From Deroplatys truncata (lineage: Eukaryota > Arthropoda > Insecta > Mantodea > Mantidae): DNA of 64,000 nucleotides. Numbering within the stretch: position 1 is the stretch's first letter; every line of letters begins with the position of its first letter. A program made the position numbers and the translations under genes. Of this stretch, positions 34,345-45,857 are shown in pieces. Where the stretch lies: positions 50,838,067 to 50,902,066 of the forward strand of contig CM060983.1 of NCBI GenBank assembly GCA_030765065.1. The letters are read 5' to 3'. The notes under the pieces are model-generated. The model worked only from the letters and a program-made list of their open reading frames with translations, had not been told where the DNA came from and ran no database searches.

Positions 34345-35190
34345 TCTGATGTGTTACACTCACATGACTTTCTCTACTCTTGTACAAACTATTTTTACAA
34401 ACGCTTATTCTCCATATGCTCCATGTTAATCGACATATCGAGATTTAATCTTATTGCTAATTTTCTTGTAGTTGCAAGGGGAATTGGTAGGCTTTAAGCA
34501 ATAGTCAAATATTCTAAGAGCTGGTTGCTATTTGGAGTATTCCATTCTCTTTGTATCTCCAGGACACAAAAAAATGAATAACGAATTCCCATTTGAGAAA
34601 AATTATTGGAAAATTTAAGGGAATAACAAGCAATATCTCGAAAATAGTTCACTCAACAAAATTAAATGTATGTGACATAAATTGTGTATTTTAACGAGAT
34701 CGACATTGTTTGCGTAGTAAAATTTTGTTTATCTCTTATGGTTTACCAGTTATGCAAAAGTCGTTCACAATGAAGAGTACTTTTGGAGACATTTCCGGAA
34801 AATTCGAGATATACATTTCATTTGCGATAAAAATATCTTAAACATATGATATTTTAATCAAAATCGTTAGAGCCATTTTTGAGAAAATTAAAATTTTCGA
34901 AAAATGTTCCATCTAAAGGGTAATCTGGAGTGGGGGGCTTCTCTTGAAAACCTTCGTGCCGCATCCCTGGAAGATACTAAACCTAAATACCAAGTTTGGT
35001 GTTTATCCGAGTGTTCGTTTCTGAGTTAAGCTGTTCACAGACACACACACACACAGACACGGACGTTTCTAAAATGCTTTTTTTTGGATTCAGGGGGTCT
35101 CAAAACATGTATTTATGGTGAAATCTCGATATCGAATTTTTGGGTGGAATACAATACTTCCCCTACTTACTGTACGTAGTAGAGAAAGTA
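34345..35190 (+). mobile_element. Hel-A copy, full length
   Basis: TCTGATGTGTTACACTCACA to GTAGTAGAGAAAGTA, with a duplicated 'catatcgagat' in the 5' third and CA tract 35037-35060. Confidence 0.87.
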
Positions 35191-35194
35191 AAAA

Positions 35195-36020
35195 AATACT
35201 TAAAGAATATATGTTGCCCTCTCACAATCTTCTCTTCACACTCTTCTAAAATATTCATAAAATATTATTCTTCTATCTACTTCTTGTTAATACAGATAAA
35301 CCTTCATCACTAATTTTCACATTTCGTTTTAGATATAAGAAGAATATAGTACCTAAAGCAATAGTCAAATCTTTTGAATCCCGGTTGCTATGCGATAGCT
35401 TTGAAATTCTGTTCTCTTTGCATAACCACTATAAAGAAAGGAAGAACAAAAGAAAAAGTAGCGACTCGCAGTTGAGAAAAGATAAAGTATATGAAAATCC
35501 AAACCAATAACAAAGAATATTTCGGAAATGATTAACGCCACTAAAAATTTTATTTTCCATTAATTGTTGCTTTAACGAACTCTTCATTTTACGAGCATAA
35601 CACTTTGTCCTCTCTTACAGTTTACCAAGTATATAAAGGTCACTCAAAATATAGGGAACTTCACACGTATTACCAGTAAATTATAAATATATTTAATTTA
35701 ATTATCATGAAAATATCTTAAACATAAGCTACTTAAATCAAAATGAAAAACATTGAAATTTTTTTCAAGTAAAGGGTAGCTCGTGGCGGGGGATGTTTCT
35801 TGAAAATCTTTGTGTCGCTGAAATAAAATAAGATTTATTTAACGGAATTTTAGGTTATGCTGCTCGGACGCACATGCACAAAATAAGTTTTTTTCTAAAA
35901 ATGCTTGTTTTTAATTCAGGAAGCCCTAAAAGGTTTATTTCTGGTGAATCGATATAGAATGTTTGAGTGAAATACAATACTTTCTCTACCTATCATCGAT
36001 AAACGCTAGAAAATATAAAC
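35195..36020 (+). mobile_element. Divergent Hel-B copy
   Basis: Old copy with recognisable blocks 'ctatctacttcttgttaat', 'aagcaatagtcaaat', 'tttgcataacca' and 'gaaatacaatactttctc'; ends ACGCTAGAAAATATA. Confidence 0.62.
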
Positions 36021-37016
36021 CTCACTGCTACGTTAATCCTCTAACCACTGATCTTCGACTTTCCATGTTCAACCACTGAGCTACCGTAATGACACCCCAA
36101 AATGCTCTGATTCGAATCCTTTTTCGTCTGCGAGTTGAATATTTTCGTCGCCGACGGTTCTAGACGTCCTAGTAATTCTACCACAAACTTTGAATTGGAC
36201 AGTTAGGTTTTTTAAGCGCGTTGCCATCAATTTCTAATTGCACCATTTCAACTTTGCACACATCTTTGTCAGGGGACGTTTCTGTTTGACACAGGGAACA
36301 TTTTTTCGTCATTTTTTATTACAAATGTTGCTGATATGTTTTCAGAAATTAGCTAAATGTTTCCGGAACTACTTTTAAAAAACGTTCCGGGGTACGACAA
36401 AGTGAAACACCACATAATTCCAGAGCCATTACACATAAATGAGGCGCCGGTTCCAGCATATTTATTCCGACCTGGTTCGGAACAAAGCCCCCCTCCTACC
36501 TCTCACCGGAAAGTTCTTCCTCATTCCATTAACTCCTTACGAATTATTAATTTTGAAAGAACAAAGTTAGCTCACGTGGGGTGGATGGAAATTAATGGGC
36601 ACAGTCGCTCATGAAAGTCGTCTCTCTTTTTTGTTACGATACCGTCCCCCATAGGAGAAAAAATCTCCTATGCGCTGTCTAAGCATCGTACATCACATTT
36701 TCGACAGTGTTTCCATAGCAACAGAGTAGGTGTGCATAACTTGATTAACTTATAAACTGTATGTATTTCTCAAGATATACAACCTTTGAGTAATTTGGGT
36801 CACGTGATCAAAAAGCATGTTGTAGTATCAATTCCATCCGCTTACGACAAAAACTACGAGGTGTGTTTTTAATGTATCATTTTAATATTTTGCCGCTGCA
36901 CATGCGACTTTGGGCAGGCACTATCACTTCCTCCATTAGGAAGACAGATGCAGCTGTCGTCAATTTGTGTTTTCCTGTTCTTAGAGCGTTTCGAAGTGTT
37001 CAAAACAACACGACCC
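36021..37016. other. Unassigned, with a SINE scrap and a small hairpin
   Basis: 36080-36100 reads, on the minus strand, ACGGTAGCTCAGTGGTTGAA, an S1-like A box, but no B box follows. At 36650-36673 CATAGGAGA and TCTCCTATG form a 9 bp stem around an A6 loop. The 85-codon frame at 36357-36614 (+) is not recognised. Confidence 0.4.
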
Positions 37017-37320
37017 GCCGACTGTGAAGTAAAATCAATGATTCGTTTTTTTGAATAGCGAGAAAGGTTACGCCAGTAAACATTCATCGCTGATTGTGTG
37101 AGGTTTATGAGGAAAACAATAATGAGTGACACTGCCCGGACACACACAGCAAAACAAACTCAAGATATGATCGTATCATTTGCTTAGGAACAATTCGACC
37201 ACCCTCGCTACAGTCCGGATTTGGCACCAAGCGATTTTTTATGTTACTTCGTCTGAAGAAATTCCTTGGTGGAAAACATTTCAACGATAACAATGTTGTG
37301 AAACAAGAAGCGTAGACTTG
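37017..37320 (+). pseudogene. Mariner relic with internal deletion
   Basis: An N-terminal piece with EVKSMIRFF followed in another frame by EKVTPVNIHR and LCEVYEENN (mariner DNA-binding region) is joined near 37130 to a C-terminal piece TARTHTAKQTQDMI, HPRYSPDLAPSDF (third catalytic Asp) and RLKKFLGGKHFNDNNVV. The first and second catalytic sites are gone, and stops and shifts are frequent. A third mariner group, different from those at 1.8, 11.9 and 13.5 kb. Confidence 0.75.
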
Positions 37321-37560
37321 TGTTATCTCTGGGATAACTTTAAACAAAGTGTACAAGACAAACCTACACACCCTGGAAGAATTAAAACAAAATATCCGCC
37401 AGGAAATTGCCAGCATTTCTCAACGTGAACTACGGCGAGTGATGGATAGTTTCCTAAAGAGGTGCCAAAAATATGGACAACGACGGTGGCCAGTTTCAGC
37501 ATCTACTTTCATAAACTTGGTAAGTAAGGGCTTTAAAAGTAGCTTTAAAAATGTTGTATG
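37321..37560 (+). pseudogene. C-terminal tail of another Tc1/mariner-class transposase
   Basis: KVYKTNLHTLEELKQNIRQE followed by ISQRELRRVMDSFLKRCQK, then in a shifted frame MDNDGGQFQHLL, is the typical end of a Tc1/IS630-class DDE transposase and is not continuous with the preceding mariner. The catalytic core is absent. The frame recorded from 37349 overstates its real extent; beyond about 37520 it is non-coding. Confidence 0.6.
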
Positions 37561-37856
37561 GTTTCATCCGTATGATAGCGGCAGACGGCAACGAGCGCCG
37601 AGGACGCGGACAAGAAAAACACCGCGCAGCCGGTTCGTAGTTTTTTGGCTCTCTCTACATAATATTAATATTAGGTATAATCAGTTCATCAGTTGATGAC
37701 TAAATGGTCGGCTTGCAAAGTTTGAACACCTGCGAATATAAAAATAGGACGCCAACTTAACCTTTCCAACACATGTAATAGATGCATAGTTGCCGAGGAG
37801 TGCCGATTATGCATGAAACCAACATCCCAAATAACACCAGGTTCTAGTGACTTAAA
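37561..37856. other. Unassigned sequence
   Basis: No recognised repeat between the transposase tail and the family C copy. Confidence 0.35.
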
Positions 37857-37868
37857 ATGGTGGAAGAA
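37857..37868. repeat. Putative target-site duplication, left
   Basis: ATGGTGGAAGAA, identical to 38813-38824. Confidence 0.7.
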
Positions 37869-38196
37869 GTTGTTGTATTGTAGTTCTTATGTTGGGGAGC
37901 CGAACCTGAAGTAGTTGCAACCGCACGTATGGTAAAAAAGTTTCCGGTAGCCTTCGCCCTAAATGTACTTTCCGGTGGCCTTTGTACCCGAAAATGTTTA
38001 AAAAATATTAACTTTGTAATTTTCACTGTTTCTTTAAATATTATATATTTATGTTTGCCTCGGCTGCGTCAGTATTATTTTTAGAGACATGAATATCGTT
38101 GGAGGGAGTGGTGCGACTGAAGAATGTAGGCTTACACAAATTATAGTTTTACTTCACTCCATTTATTAATGCTTGACACGATTTAAATAACACTTC

Positions 38197-38239
<43 letters not shown>

Positions 38240-38812
38240 TAGAGGTAGAGAGAGCTATGAGATTTTTTTTATTAATTACTTGCACTTTTTAACACGTAAA
38301 CAATTTTTCGTCTGACACTGAATAGGTATTAAATTTCTCGAGGACGCATCTCGCGTCCGTTTAGAAACACTGTCTACAACCAACTGAATTTGTAAATTTT
38401 GCTATATTTGAGTTTCTGATTGGCTAATCCTACTCCAATAGAATACCTTCATTTAACTAAAGCTTTTTCTGGTTGTTGATTGGCTATTTATAAACTGTCT
38501 CAAAATTTACATAATTGTTGCTCCAATAATGACTAGTAACATTATTAAACTTTCTTACTACTTATTGCCTCAAGGTTACCTCATTGTTAGCAACCTTTAA
38601 CCTACTATTCTCACAGCTCCTACATTATTATATTTTGTAATACATTCACATAACATTATTACACATGTATACAATAATATAACATATACAATGACTGAAA
38701 TATACACTTTTTATATATTTTTACATACACATAATGCTTTAAGGTGGGCTGTTATTGAATTTATATATTATATAATTAGACTGAAAGCATTTAAGTGTTA
38801 AAATACTGCCTC
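37869..38812 (+). mobile_element. Family C copy flanked by a 12 bp direct repeat
   Basis: Runs from GTTGTTGTATTGTAG to GTGTTAAAATACTGCCTC. ATGGTGGAAGAA occurs immediately before (37857-37868) and after (38813-38824). Internal order is the same as other C copies, with a GA tract at 38200-38254 and ATTGGCTA motifs. On the minus strand an AATAAA lies near 38168. A 12 bp duplication is longer than the 4-6 bp of ordinary LTR elements. Confidence 0.75.
38200..38254. repeat. (GA)n microsatellite in family C
   Basis: About 18 GA units then interrupted GA-rich sequence, at the same site as the AT/GA tract of the copy at 22318. Confidence 0.92.
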
Positions 38813-38824
38813 ATGGTGGAAGAA
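38813..38824. repeat. Putative target-site duplication, right
   Basis: ATGGTGGAAGAA, identical to 37857-37868. Confidence 0.7.
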
Positions 38825-39354
38825 TTTAAGAATTACACTTTAGTAATCTCTCGTATACTGTAATCTCTATAGCAATCCCAGTTGCACATAACGCGTACGT
38901 TTACCCTACGTATACATTCCTGAAGCACTTGCCCCTACGAACCACATTTTGAAGGAAAAAAGTACTATTTTGCGGTTCAGCCAGGCAGTTGAAATCGATG
39001 AGCCTTATTTTTCTTCTCATGTAAATTTCATCCCAAGTATGATGCCTACGCACAAAGAGAGGATTGCCTACGCATATGACGAATCTGGCCATAAAAGGGT
39101 TTTCAGAATTAAATGTACGTCTCGCTGATGAGAAAATTACAACTACAGAGAAAGCCGGTTCAAAACAAAGACGGGATTAGTATGAGGACCGCCGTCGTTA
39201 GAAACGGAGCCAACACACCAAGATTTTAATAACATCTCTATGTAATTCAAAGATGACAGGGAACTATTTGAAGCTTCCTCAAAATTCAAAGCAAGCTTGT
39301 GGAATTGTTCCTAAATGATACCACACGCATTATTTCTGTGTAAAGTACATAGAT
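38825..39354. other. Unassigned sequence
   Basis: No repeat match; a 63-codon minus-strand frame (38901-39092) without signature. Confidence 0.35.
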
Positions 39355-39452
39355 ATTACTTCTCTACTATGTACACTAAGTAGGGGAAGTATTGCATACC
39401 ACCCAAAAAATCTCTACCGAGATTTTACTGGAAATACATGTTTTGAGGCCTT
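39355..39452 (-). mobile_element. Hel 3' end fragment, inverted
   Basis: ACTTCTCTACTATGTACAC, then 'taagtaggggaag', 'accacccaaaaaatc' and 'acatgttttgaggcc', ending where a sense Hel-B body begins. Confidence 0.7.
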
Positions 39453-39654
39453 TCGAGAGGACTTTGATAGAATGGCTAAGTATTGAACAATTTGGACCAT
39501 TAATAACGGATATCTCGGAAATTGCTGATGCCACAACAAAAGCTATTTGACATAAATTGTGTTTTAAAAAGATCTACTTTTCTTGTGAAGTGCGTTTTTG
39601 TCTATCGCTTAACGTTTACTAGCTATACTATATTATACAAAATTCCTTCCGAGT

Positions 39655-39835
39655 GCAGTTGCCGGCCCTGGTAGCCGTGGTCGGTGAGCGTGTAGCTTCA
39701 GCGCTCCGCCAAGCTGGGGTTCACGGGTTCGAGTCTCGCCATCGGCATGGGTGTTTGTGTGTGTAATTGCGGTAATGCAAAACATTAAAAACAGTAATGA
39801 TTAACTTGGTAACCAAAGGAACTTAAAAAAAAGTT
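39655..39835 (+). mobile_element. tRNA-derived SINE (S2 family)
   Basis: GCCGGCCCTGGTAGCCGTGG, then 'gcgctccgccaagctg', B box GGGTTCGAGTCTC and an A-rich end. A second copy is at 61138. Inserted in Hel-B of duplication copy 1 only. Confidence 0.75.
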
Positions 39836-40079
39836 CAAAGGCTATTGTCAAAACATTCAAAATATACGTATTATTTATCTGTAAAAATCTTTAATACATG
39901 ATATTTCAATAAAAATTGTTGAAGCGATTTTTAGAAAATAAAAAACTTCGAAAAATGTTCCACGAGAAGAGTAGTTCTAACTACCGACTTAAGTATTTAT
40001 CTGACTTTCGTTTTTGAGTATACTGTTCACAGAGACACACACATATACATATGGATCTTTTCCTAAAAATTCCTTTTTT

Positions 40080-40890
40080 ACTTTCTTTACTACGTATAGT
40101 AAGTAGGGGAAGTATTGTATTCCATGCAAAAATTCGATACCAAGATTTCACCGGAAATACGTGTTTTGAGACCCCTGAATCCAAAAAAAAGCATCTGTGT
40201 GTGTTTGTGTACAGCATAACTCAGAATCGAACAGTACGTTAAACACCAAACTTGGTATTTAGGCTCAGTATCTTCCAGAGATGCGACACGAAGGTTTTCA
40301 AGAAAATCCCCTCACCCCAGATTACCCTTCACATGGAATATTTTTCGAAAATTTTAATTTTTTCAAAAATGGTTCTAACGATTTTGATTAAAATATCATA
40401 TGCTTAAGATATTTTCATGACAAATGAAATTTATATCTCAAATTTTCTGGGAATGTCTCCAAAAGTATTCTACATTGTGAACGAGTTTTACATAACTGGT
40501 AAACCAAAAGAGTTGACAAAATTTTACTACACAAAAAATGTAGATTGCATTAAAATACACAATTTGTGTCTTATACAGTTTTTTTTGGGTGAACCATTTT
40601 CGAGATATTGCTTGTGTTTTCCTTAAATTTTCCAATACTTATACTTTTTCTCAAATGCGTTATTCATTTTTTTTCTGTCCTGGTAATGCAAAGAGAATGG
40701 AATACGCCACATAGCAACCACCTCTTAACATATTTGACTATCGCTTAAAGCCTAGCAATTTCCCTTGCATCTACAAGAAAACTAGCAATAAGATTAACAT
40801 CTCGATTAACTTGAAGCATATGGAGAATAAGCGTTTGTAAAAATAGTTTGTACAAGAGTAGAGAAAGTCATGTGAGTGTAACACATCAGA
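40080..40890 (-). mobile_element. Hel-A copy nested in Hel-B (duplication copy 1)
   Basis: ACTTTCTTTACTACGTATAG to AACACATCAGA. The microsatellite has shrunk to a few GT units (40196-40211). Confidence 0.85.
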
Positions 40891-41003
40891 TTTTTTATTA
40901 AAGGTAACTCAAAGCATGCATTTCCGTTGAAATCTCGGTATTGAATTTTTGGGCAGAATGCTATACTCTCTGTAGCTACTAAGTACGTGATATAGAAAGT
41001 AAT

Positions 41004-41938
41004 AAACGATACTGGGTAGAGAAACTCTTGTGGATGTGACACATCAGATCTTTGAAGATAGAAACACATAAGAAAAGGATCGTCATAGTTAAATGCACAA
41101 TTTTTACTCACCGCCAGAAGCTGTTTCCCATGTAACGTTTCAGCGTTCGTAAAGTTTAAACCCCTATACTTGATGAATGTGCTTTGGAACAGGCGACCAA
41201 ATTAAACTCCGACTTCATAAATACCTACCATTTCTAATTCATGCATCTTTGTTAATGATTATTTTTTAGCCTTACCTCATTATGTAAAATTGTCCATGGT
41301 CCTTACAACATAACCTTGAAGACTTTCCGCCTAGCATATTTGCTATTAAGTCTTGCTTATGCACACTTAAAGGAACTCACGCATTCCTGGTTATAGTCAA
41401 TACTTTCTACTAACATTATTTCAGCATTTGGTTCAATAAAATCACCACATAACAACTGCCTCACTAGAAACACACTTCTACTAACAGCAAACTAGAGTCA
41501 TTGCTTCAGAAATAAGCGCAACACACTTTTAAAGTAAAAACAAAATACAGTCGCATTGAGGTAGGAAGCATACAGGTTAGTCTGCTCACAGCACGGTCAA
41601 CTGGGGCTGTCACTCTGGTAATTCCTAATTTCCAGACGGTAAGAAAATATCTTTTCAAAATACCTAGTAAGTAATTATATTCTTTTTGTATTATATAGTA
41701 TCGTGAACGCTTTTTGAAGTAGAAAATCTTCGTCTAAGTTTCAAAAACACTTAAAATTGATTACGACGAGAAATGTGAAAAACTATCAAGTTCTTCGGCA
41801 TCTATTGTTATATATTCTACCATTATACATGAAAAGGACAGTTAATGTACTAAAGGCACTCCTCGAATATTCATTTTATGACTTAAGAAAGTATTCGGCA
41901 ACTAAAAAAATTGATATCGAGATTTCTCCCGAAATACA
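41004..41938. repeat. Unit U, copy 1 of a diverged duplication
   Basis: Aligns along its length with 50223-51101 plus 51933-51970 (blocks 'aattcatgcatct', 'gtccatggtccttacaac', 'aaaggaactcac', 'ggttcaataaaatcacc', 'aaaatacagtcgcattgagg', 'cagcacggtcaactgggg', 'aaaattgattacgacgagaa'). No coding frame is shared between the copies. At about 41890 it preserves the site occupied by Hel-A in copy 2. It could be part of a segmental duplication or an unknown transposon family. Confidence 0.7.
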
Positions 41939-41939
41939 A

Positions 41940-43465
41940 CCCCCCTCATCTTTATTAGTGGCTATACAAAATATCCTTACAGAAGTGTATTTTTCTATCT
42001 ACTACATTTCAATCCAAATAAACCTTTGAAAAAATAGCTACATTACACATTTCGTTTATATACAAAGGTAACAGCGACAGTCAAATGTTTAAGTACTGGA
42101 CGCTATACGCTGATCTTAAAATTCCATACTGTTTTCATGACATAGCGAGAAACAACTGAACGTTAAAAGGTCTTTAAGGAATGAGCAAGTAATGAAAAAT
42201 TCGAAAAATTGATAACAAATATCTCAGAAATGGCATATATAACAAAAAATCTGATGTGTTACACTCACATGACTTTCTCTACTCTTGTACAAACTATTTT
42301 TACAAACGCTTATTCTCCATATGCTTCATGTTAATGGAAATATCGAGATGTCAATCTTATTGATAATTTTCTTGTAGATGCAAGGGGAATATGGTAGCTT
42401 TTAAGCGATAGTCAAATATTTTAACGCTGGTTGCTATGCGGCGCATTCCATTCTCTTTGCATGTCCAGGACATAAAAAAAATGAATAACGAATTTGAGAA
42501 AAAGTATAAGTATTGGAAAATTTAAGGGAATAACAAGCAATATCTCGCAAACGGTTCACTCAACAAAAGAAATGTATATGACAAATTGTGTATTTTAACG
42601 CGATCTACATTTTTCGTGTAGTAAAATTTTGTCTATCTCTTATGGTTTACCAGTTATGAAAAAGTCGTTCATAACGAGGAATACTTTTGGAGACATTCCC
42701 AGAAAATTCGAGATATACATTTTATTTGTCATGACAATATCTTAAACATATGATATTTTAATCAAAATCGTTATAGCCGTTTTTGAGAAAATTAAAATTT
42801 TCGAAAAATGTTCCATGTAAAGGGTAGTCTGGGGTGGGGGGATTTTCTTGAAAACCTTCGTGTCGCATCTCTGAAAGATACTGAACCTAAATACCAAGTT
42901 TGGTGTTTATCCGACTCTTCGTTTTTGAGTTATGCTGTTCACAGACACACAGACAGACACACACACGGACATGTTTCCAAAAATCCTTTTTTTGGATTCA
43001 GTGAGTCTCAAAACATGTATTTCCGGTGAAATCTCGGTATCGAAATTTTGGGTGGAATACAATACTTCCCCTACTTACTATACGTAGTAGAGAAAGTAAA
43101 AATGTATTAGAAATAAATTGTGTGTTTTAAAAGATCTGCATTGTTTGGGTAGTAGGGTCTCGTCTATAGCTTAACGTTTACCATTTATGTAAGATTATAC
43201 AAAATTCCATCGGAATGAAGATGACTTCACAGGCTATTTCCATAGAATTCAAAATATACATTTTATTTTCCATAATAATATCCTAAACATAGAATATTTT
43301 AATCAAAACCGTTGGCGCCGTTTTTGAGAAAATCAACATTTTCAAAAAATGTTCCATGTAAAGGGTAGTCTTGAGTTTGGAGGATTTTCTTGAAGATCTT
43401 CGTGTCGCAATTTTAAAAGATACTGAACCTAAATACCAAGTTTGGTGTTAATCTGACTTTCCAGG
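41940..43465 (+). mobile_element. Hel-B copy interrupted by a Hel-A
   Basis: Hel-B 41940-42249 ('tttattagtggctatac' to 'tggcatatataacaaaaaa') and 43101-43465 ('tgtattagaaataaattg' to 'gtgttaatctgactttcc') flank a sense Hel-A. The Hel-B flanks rejoin at an A-run with no duplicated bases. The 3' end of the Hel-B is missing. Confidence 0.78.
42250..43100 (+). mobile_element. Hel-A copy, full length, nested in Hel-B
   Basis: TCTGATGTGTTACACTCACA to GTAGTAGAGAAAGTAAA. CA tract 42942-42965. Carries the 'gaaatatcgagatgtc' variant of the young copies near 60 kb. Confidence 0.9.
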
Positions 43466-43560
43466 TTCCTCCCCCTCATCACTCCCTATCAAGGGTCAGA
43501 TTGGAAGCACAATGGGCCCACTGTCTGCGTGAGGTGCTCTGGGGACCCCTCCGTGACGTA

Positions 43561-43789
43561 AATTCCATCCAAATGTAAAGGACCTCACAGTCTATTCCCA
43601 GGAAATTCAAGATATACATTTTCTTTGCCATGTAAATATCTTTAACATATGGTATTTTAATAAAAATCGTTAGTCATTTTTATAAAATAAAAAGATTTTG
43701 AAAAATGTTCTATGTAAATGGTAATTTGCGGTGGGGGAATTTCTTGAAAATCTTCGTGTCAGATTTACTACACGTAGTAGACAAAGTAA
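43561..43789 (+). mobile_element. Hel-B fragment with internal deletion
   Basis: 'taaattccatccaaatg', 'aggaaattcaagatatac', 'ggtgggggaatttcttg', then directly the 3' end CTACACGTAGTAGACAAAGT. Family C begins two bases later. The 95 bases before it (43466-43560) are a GC-rich segment of unknown origin. Confidence 0.68.
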
Positions 43790-44590
43790 TGAGGCAGTAT
43801 TTTTAACACTTAAATGATTTCAGTCTAATTATATAATATGTAAATTCAATAACAGCCTGCCTTGAAGCAATATGTGTATGTAATAATTTGTATAATGTAC
43901 GTAATAGTCAGTGTATATGCTTATATTATTGTATACATGTGTAATAATGTTATATGAATGTATTACGTAATTTAATAATGTAGGAGCTGTGAGAATAATA
44001 AGTTCAACGTTGCTAACAATGAGGTAACCTTGAGGCAATAATGAGTTTGAGAGTTTAACAATACTACTTGTGATTCTTGTAAGCGATAATGTAATTTTGA
44101 GACAGTTTATAAAAATAGCCAATCAACAACGATAAAAATCTTTAGTTAAATGCAGTTATTCTATTGGGGTACGAAATAGCCAATCAGAGACTTGAAATAC
44201 AGAAACTTACATGTTTGGGCGGTTGAAATCTTGTCAGTTGTCCGCAAACAGTAATTGTAACCAGACGCAAAAAGTGTCCTCAAGAAATTAATTACGTATT
44301 CGTGTGAGACGAAAAATAAGTTTACGTGTTAAAAAGCATTAAATAAAAGAATCTCACAGCTATCGATATCAGTGAAGTGCTATTTAATTTGTGTTAAGGA
44401 TTAATAAAATGGAGTGAATTAAAACTTAAAATATGTGTAAGCTTACATTCTTGTTGCATCACGCCCTGCCAAGACTTCTATGCCTAGCAATAATACTGAC
44501 GCAGCCGAGGCAAATATTAAATATTTAATACTTAAGGAAACAGTTTAATTACAAAGTTAATATATTGTTTTTAAATTTTGGGACAAACAA
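43790..44590 (-). mobile_element. Family C copy, inverted
   Basis: Starts TGAGGCAGTATTTTTAACAC and runs through all C blocks to 'attgtttttaaattttggg', about 130 bp short of the other terminus. The T/G start abuts the Hel-B 3' end. Confidence 0.73.
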
Positions 44591-44619
44591 CGTAATGAAA
44601 TAATAAACCTCTTCAGTAA

Positions 44620-44692
44620 TAAGAATAGTTTGTATACCTACTAGTAAAGAAAAAGGGTAGAGAAAGTCGTGTGAATGTAAAATCAGATTTTT
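44620..44692 (-). mobile_element. Hel-B 5' tip fragment
   Basis: 'taagaatagtttgtatacc', 'gggtagagaaagtcgtgtg', 'aatcagattttt': the first about 75 bp of Hel-B, inverted. Confidence 0.65.
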
Positions 44693-45639
44693 CCATTCCC
44701 GTTATCTAAGTTAAGTGTTTTAGGACCTCTACGTACCCTTTTGCTAAAGGAACGATTTTAATTTGCATTGTTTTTATTCCGAACAGCATTCGCGAATATT
44801 CGAACAGAAAGGCAAATTTAAAACTTATTCAATATAGTATGTATATCTTTGGCGTGTGTAGCGAAGCGCGGGCTTACAGCATTGACAGATTCCACACCTG
44901 CCATTATATCGCCCCTGGGAAATGATGATGAAAAGAAAAATGTAAATGTGCCTGTATGCCCAGTAATAAAAGTAACGGCTGCAGGGCACTTTTTGTTTTG
45001 TGACAAAGGCAAGAGAGGTCAGATAAATCCCAATCCGCCGATGTGATGTACGTAGATATGAAAATAGGAAAGGATAATCCGATTATTGCCGAATCTTTTA
45101 CATCTGCATGTATATATGGATAAAATAAAAATCCTCTGTGATGTTGATGTGACAAACGCCTAGCTAACTTTAATGAAAAAGAACGCACTGGGTGTTGATG
45201 TACGGTGTCAGGCGTATGCCGAAGTAATTGCTTCGACTTCACTACGAACACGTAGGAGTCTAAAATAACATATAAAGTGAGTAGAGAATGCCATAGAGTA
45301 GAAAACAGTTGCTGTTACTCTACAGAAAATGGGGCAAAAAGAAAATTTCTAATATTTTACATTCATCTGATATTTTACATTACCCATTCTTTTGCCACAA
45401 GCTTATTCTTCGATCTACAGTGCCTTTCTCTGTTTAATCTCCTCTTATGTAGGACTTACACCCCCCAGGACTTACAGGCGGGTGCCTGGGGTCAGAGGTC
45501 CGTCGAGGAGCAGACACACTCATGCAGCAGACATAATATCCAGGATGGGTGATCAGCCCGATGCCTGGTATGGGATGAAGGCAGTAGATGAAACGAAATG
45601 ACGGCGAAGTGGATGAAAGGAAAGGTGATGATGGAGCAG
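44693..45639. other. Unassigned sequence
   Basis: Includes a GC-moderate stretch at 44840-45250 with overlapping frames on both strands (65 and 115 codons), none with a recognised domain. 45430-45640 may be the body of the following SINE. Confidence 0.35.
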
Positions 45640-45797
45640 TTGGTGGAATAAATAGCGAGGGAAACCGGAGAACCCAGAAAAAACCCGTCCAGACGCCGCT
45701 TTGTCCACCACAAATCCTAAATGCGGGTCTCTGGGATTGAACCCGGGCTGCCTCGGTGAGAGGCGAGCGGTCTAACCACTCGACCACGGCGCCGCCC
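45640..45797 (-). mobile_element. tRNA-derived SINE (S5 family)
   Basis: Minus-strand head GGCGCCGTGGTCGAGTGG (A box) and GGGTTCAATCCC (B box) at 45797-45725, followed by a body with the GGGTTTTTTCTGGGTTCTCC block. The fragment at 30842 is the same head. Confidence 0.78.
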
Positions 45798-45857
45798 CCA
45801 TATTATACCAAACACACGATTGTCGCAGCGCGGACTACCGCGGAAACAGTTATAATA

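Larger units (their letters stand above)
39453..41003 (+). mobile_element. Hel-B copy split by a SINE and a Hel-A (duplication copy 1)
   Basis: Body 39453-39654, SINE at about 39655-39835, body 39836-40079, inverted Hel-A 40080-40890, then the Hel-B 3' end 40891-41003 ('actcaaagcatgcatttcc' to GATATAGAAAGT). The Hel-A sits in the T-run after 'ttcctaaaaattcc', exactly where copy 2 at 48729-50222 has it, so this nesting predates the duplication; the SINE does not occur in copy 2. Confidence 0.78.

Noticed and set aside
12956..44590. Family C as a MITE with terminal inverted repeats
   Set aside because: The two ends (TGAAGTAGGAG and TACTGCCTCA) are not inverted copies of each other.
44904..45251. 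115-codon minus-strand frame overlapped by a plus-strand frame
   Set aside because: Overlapping open frames on both strands with Phe/Ser-rich low complexity suggest chance.
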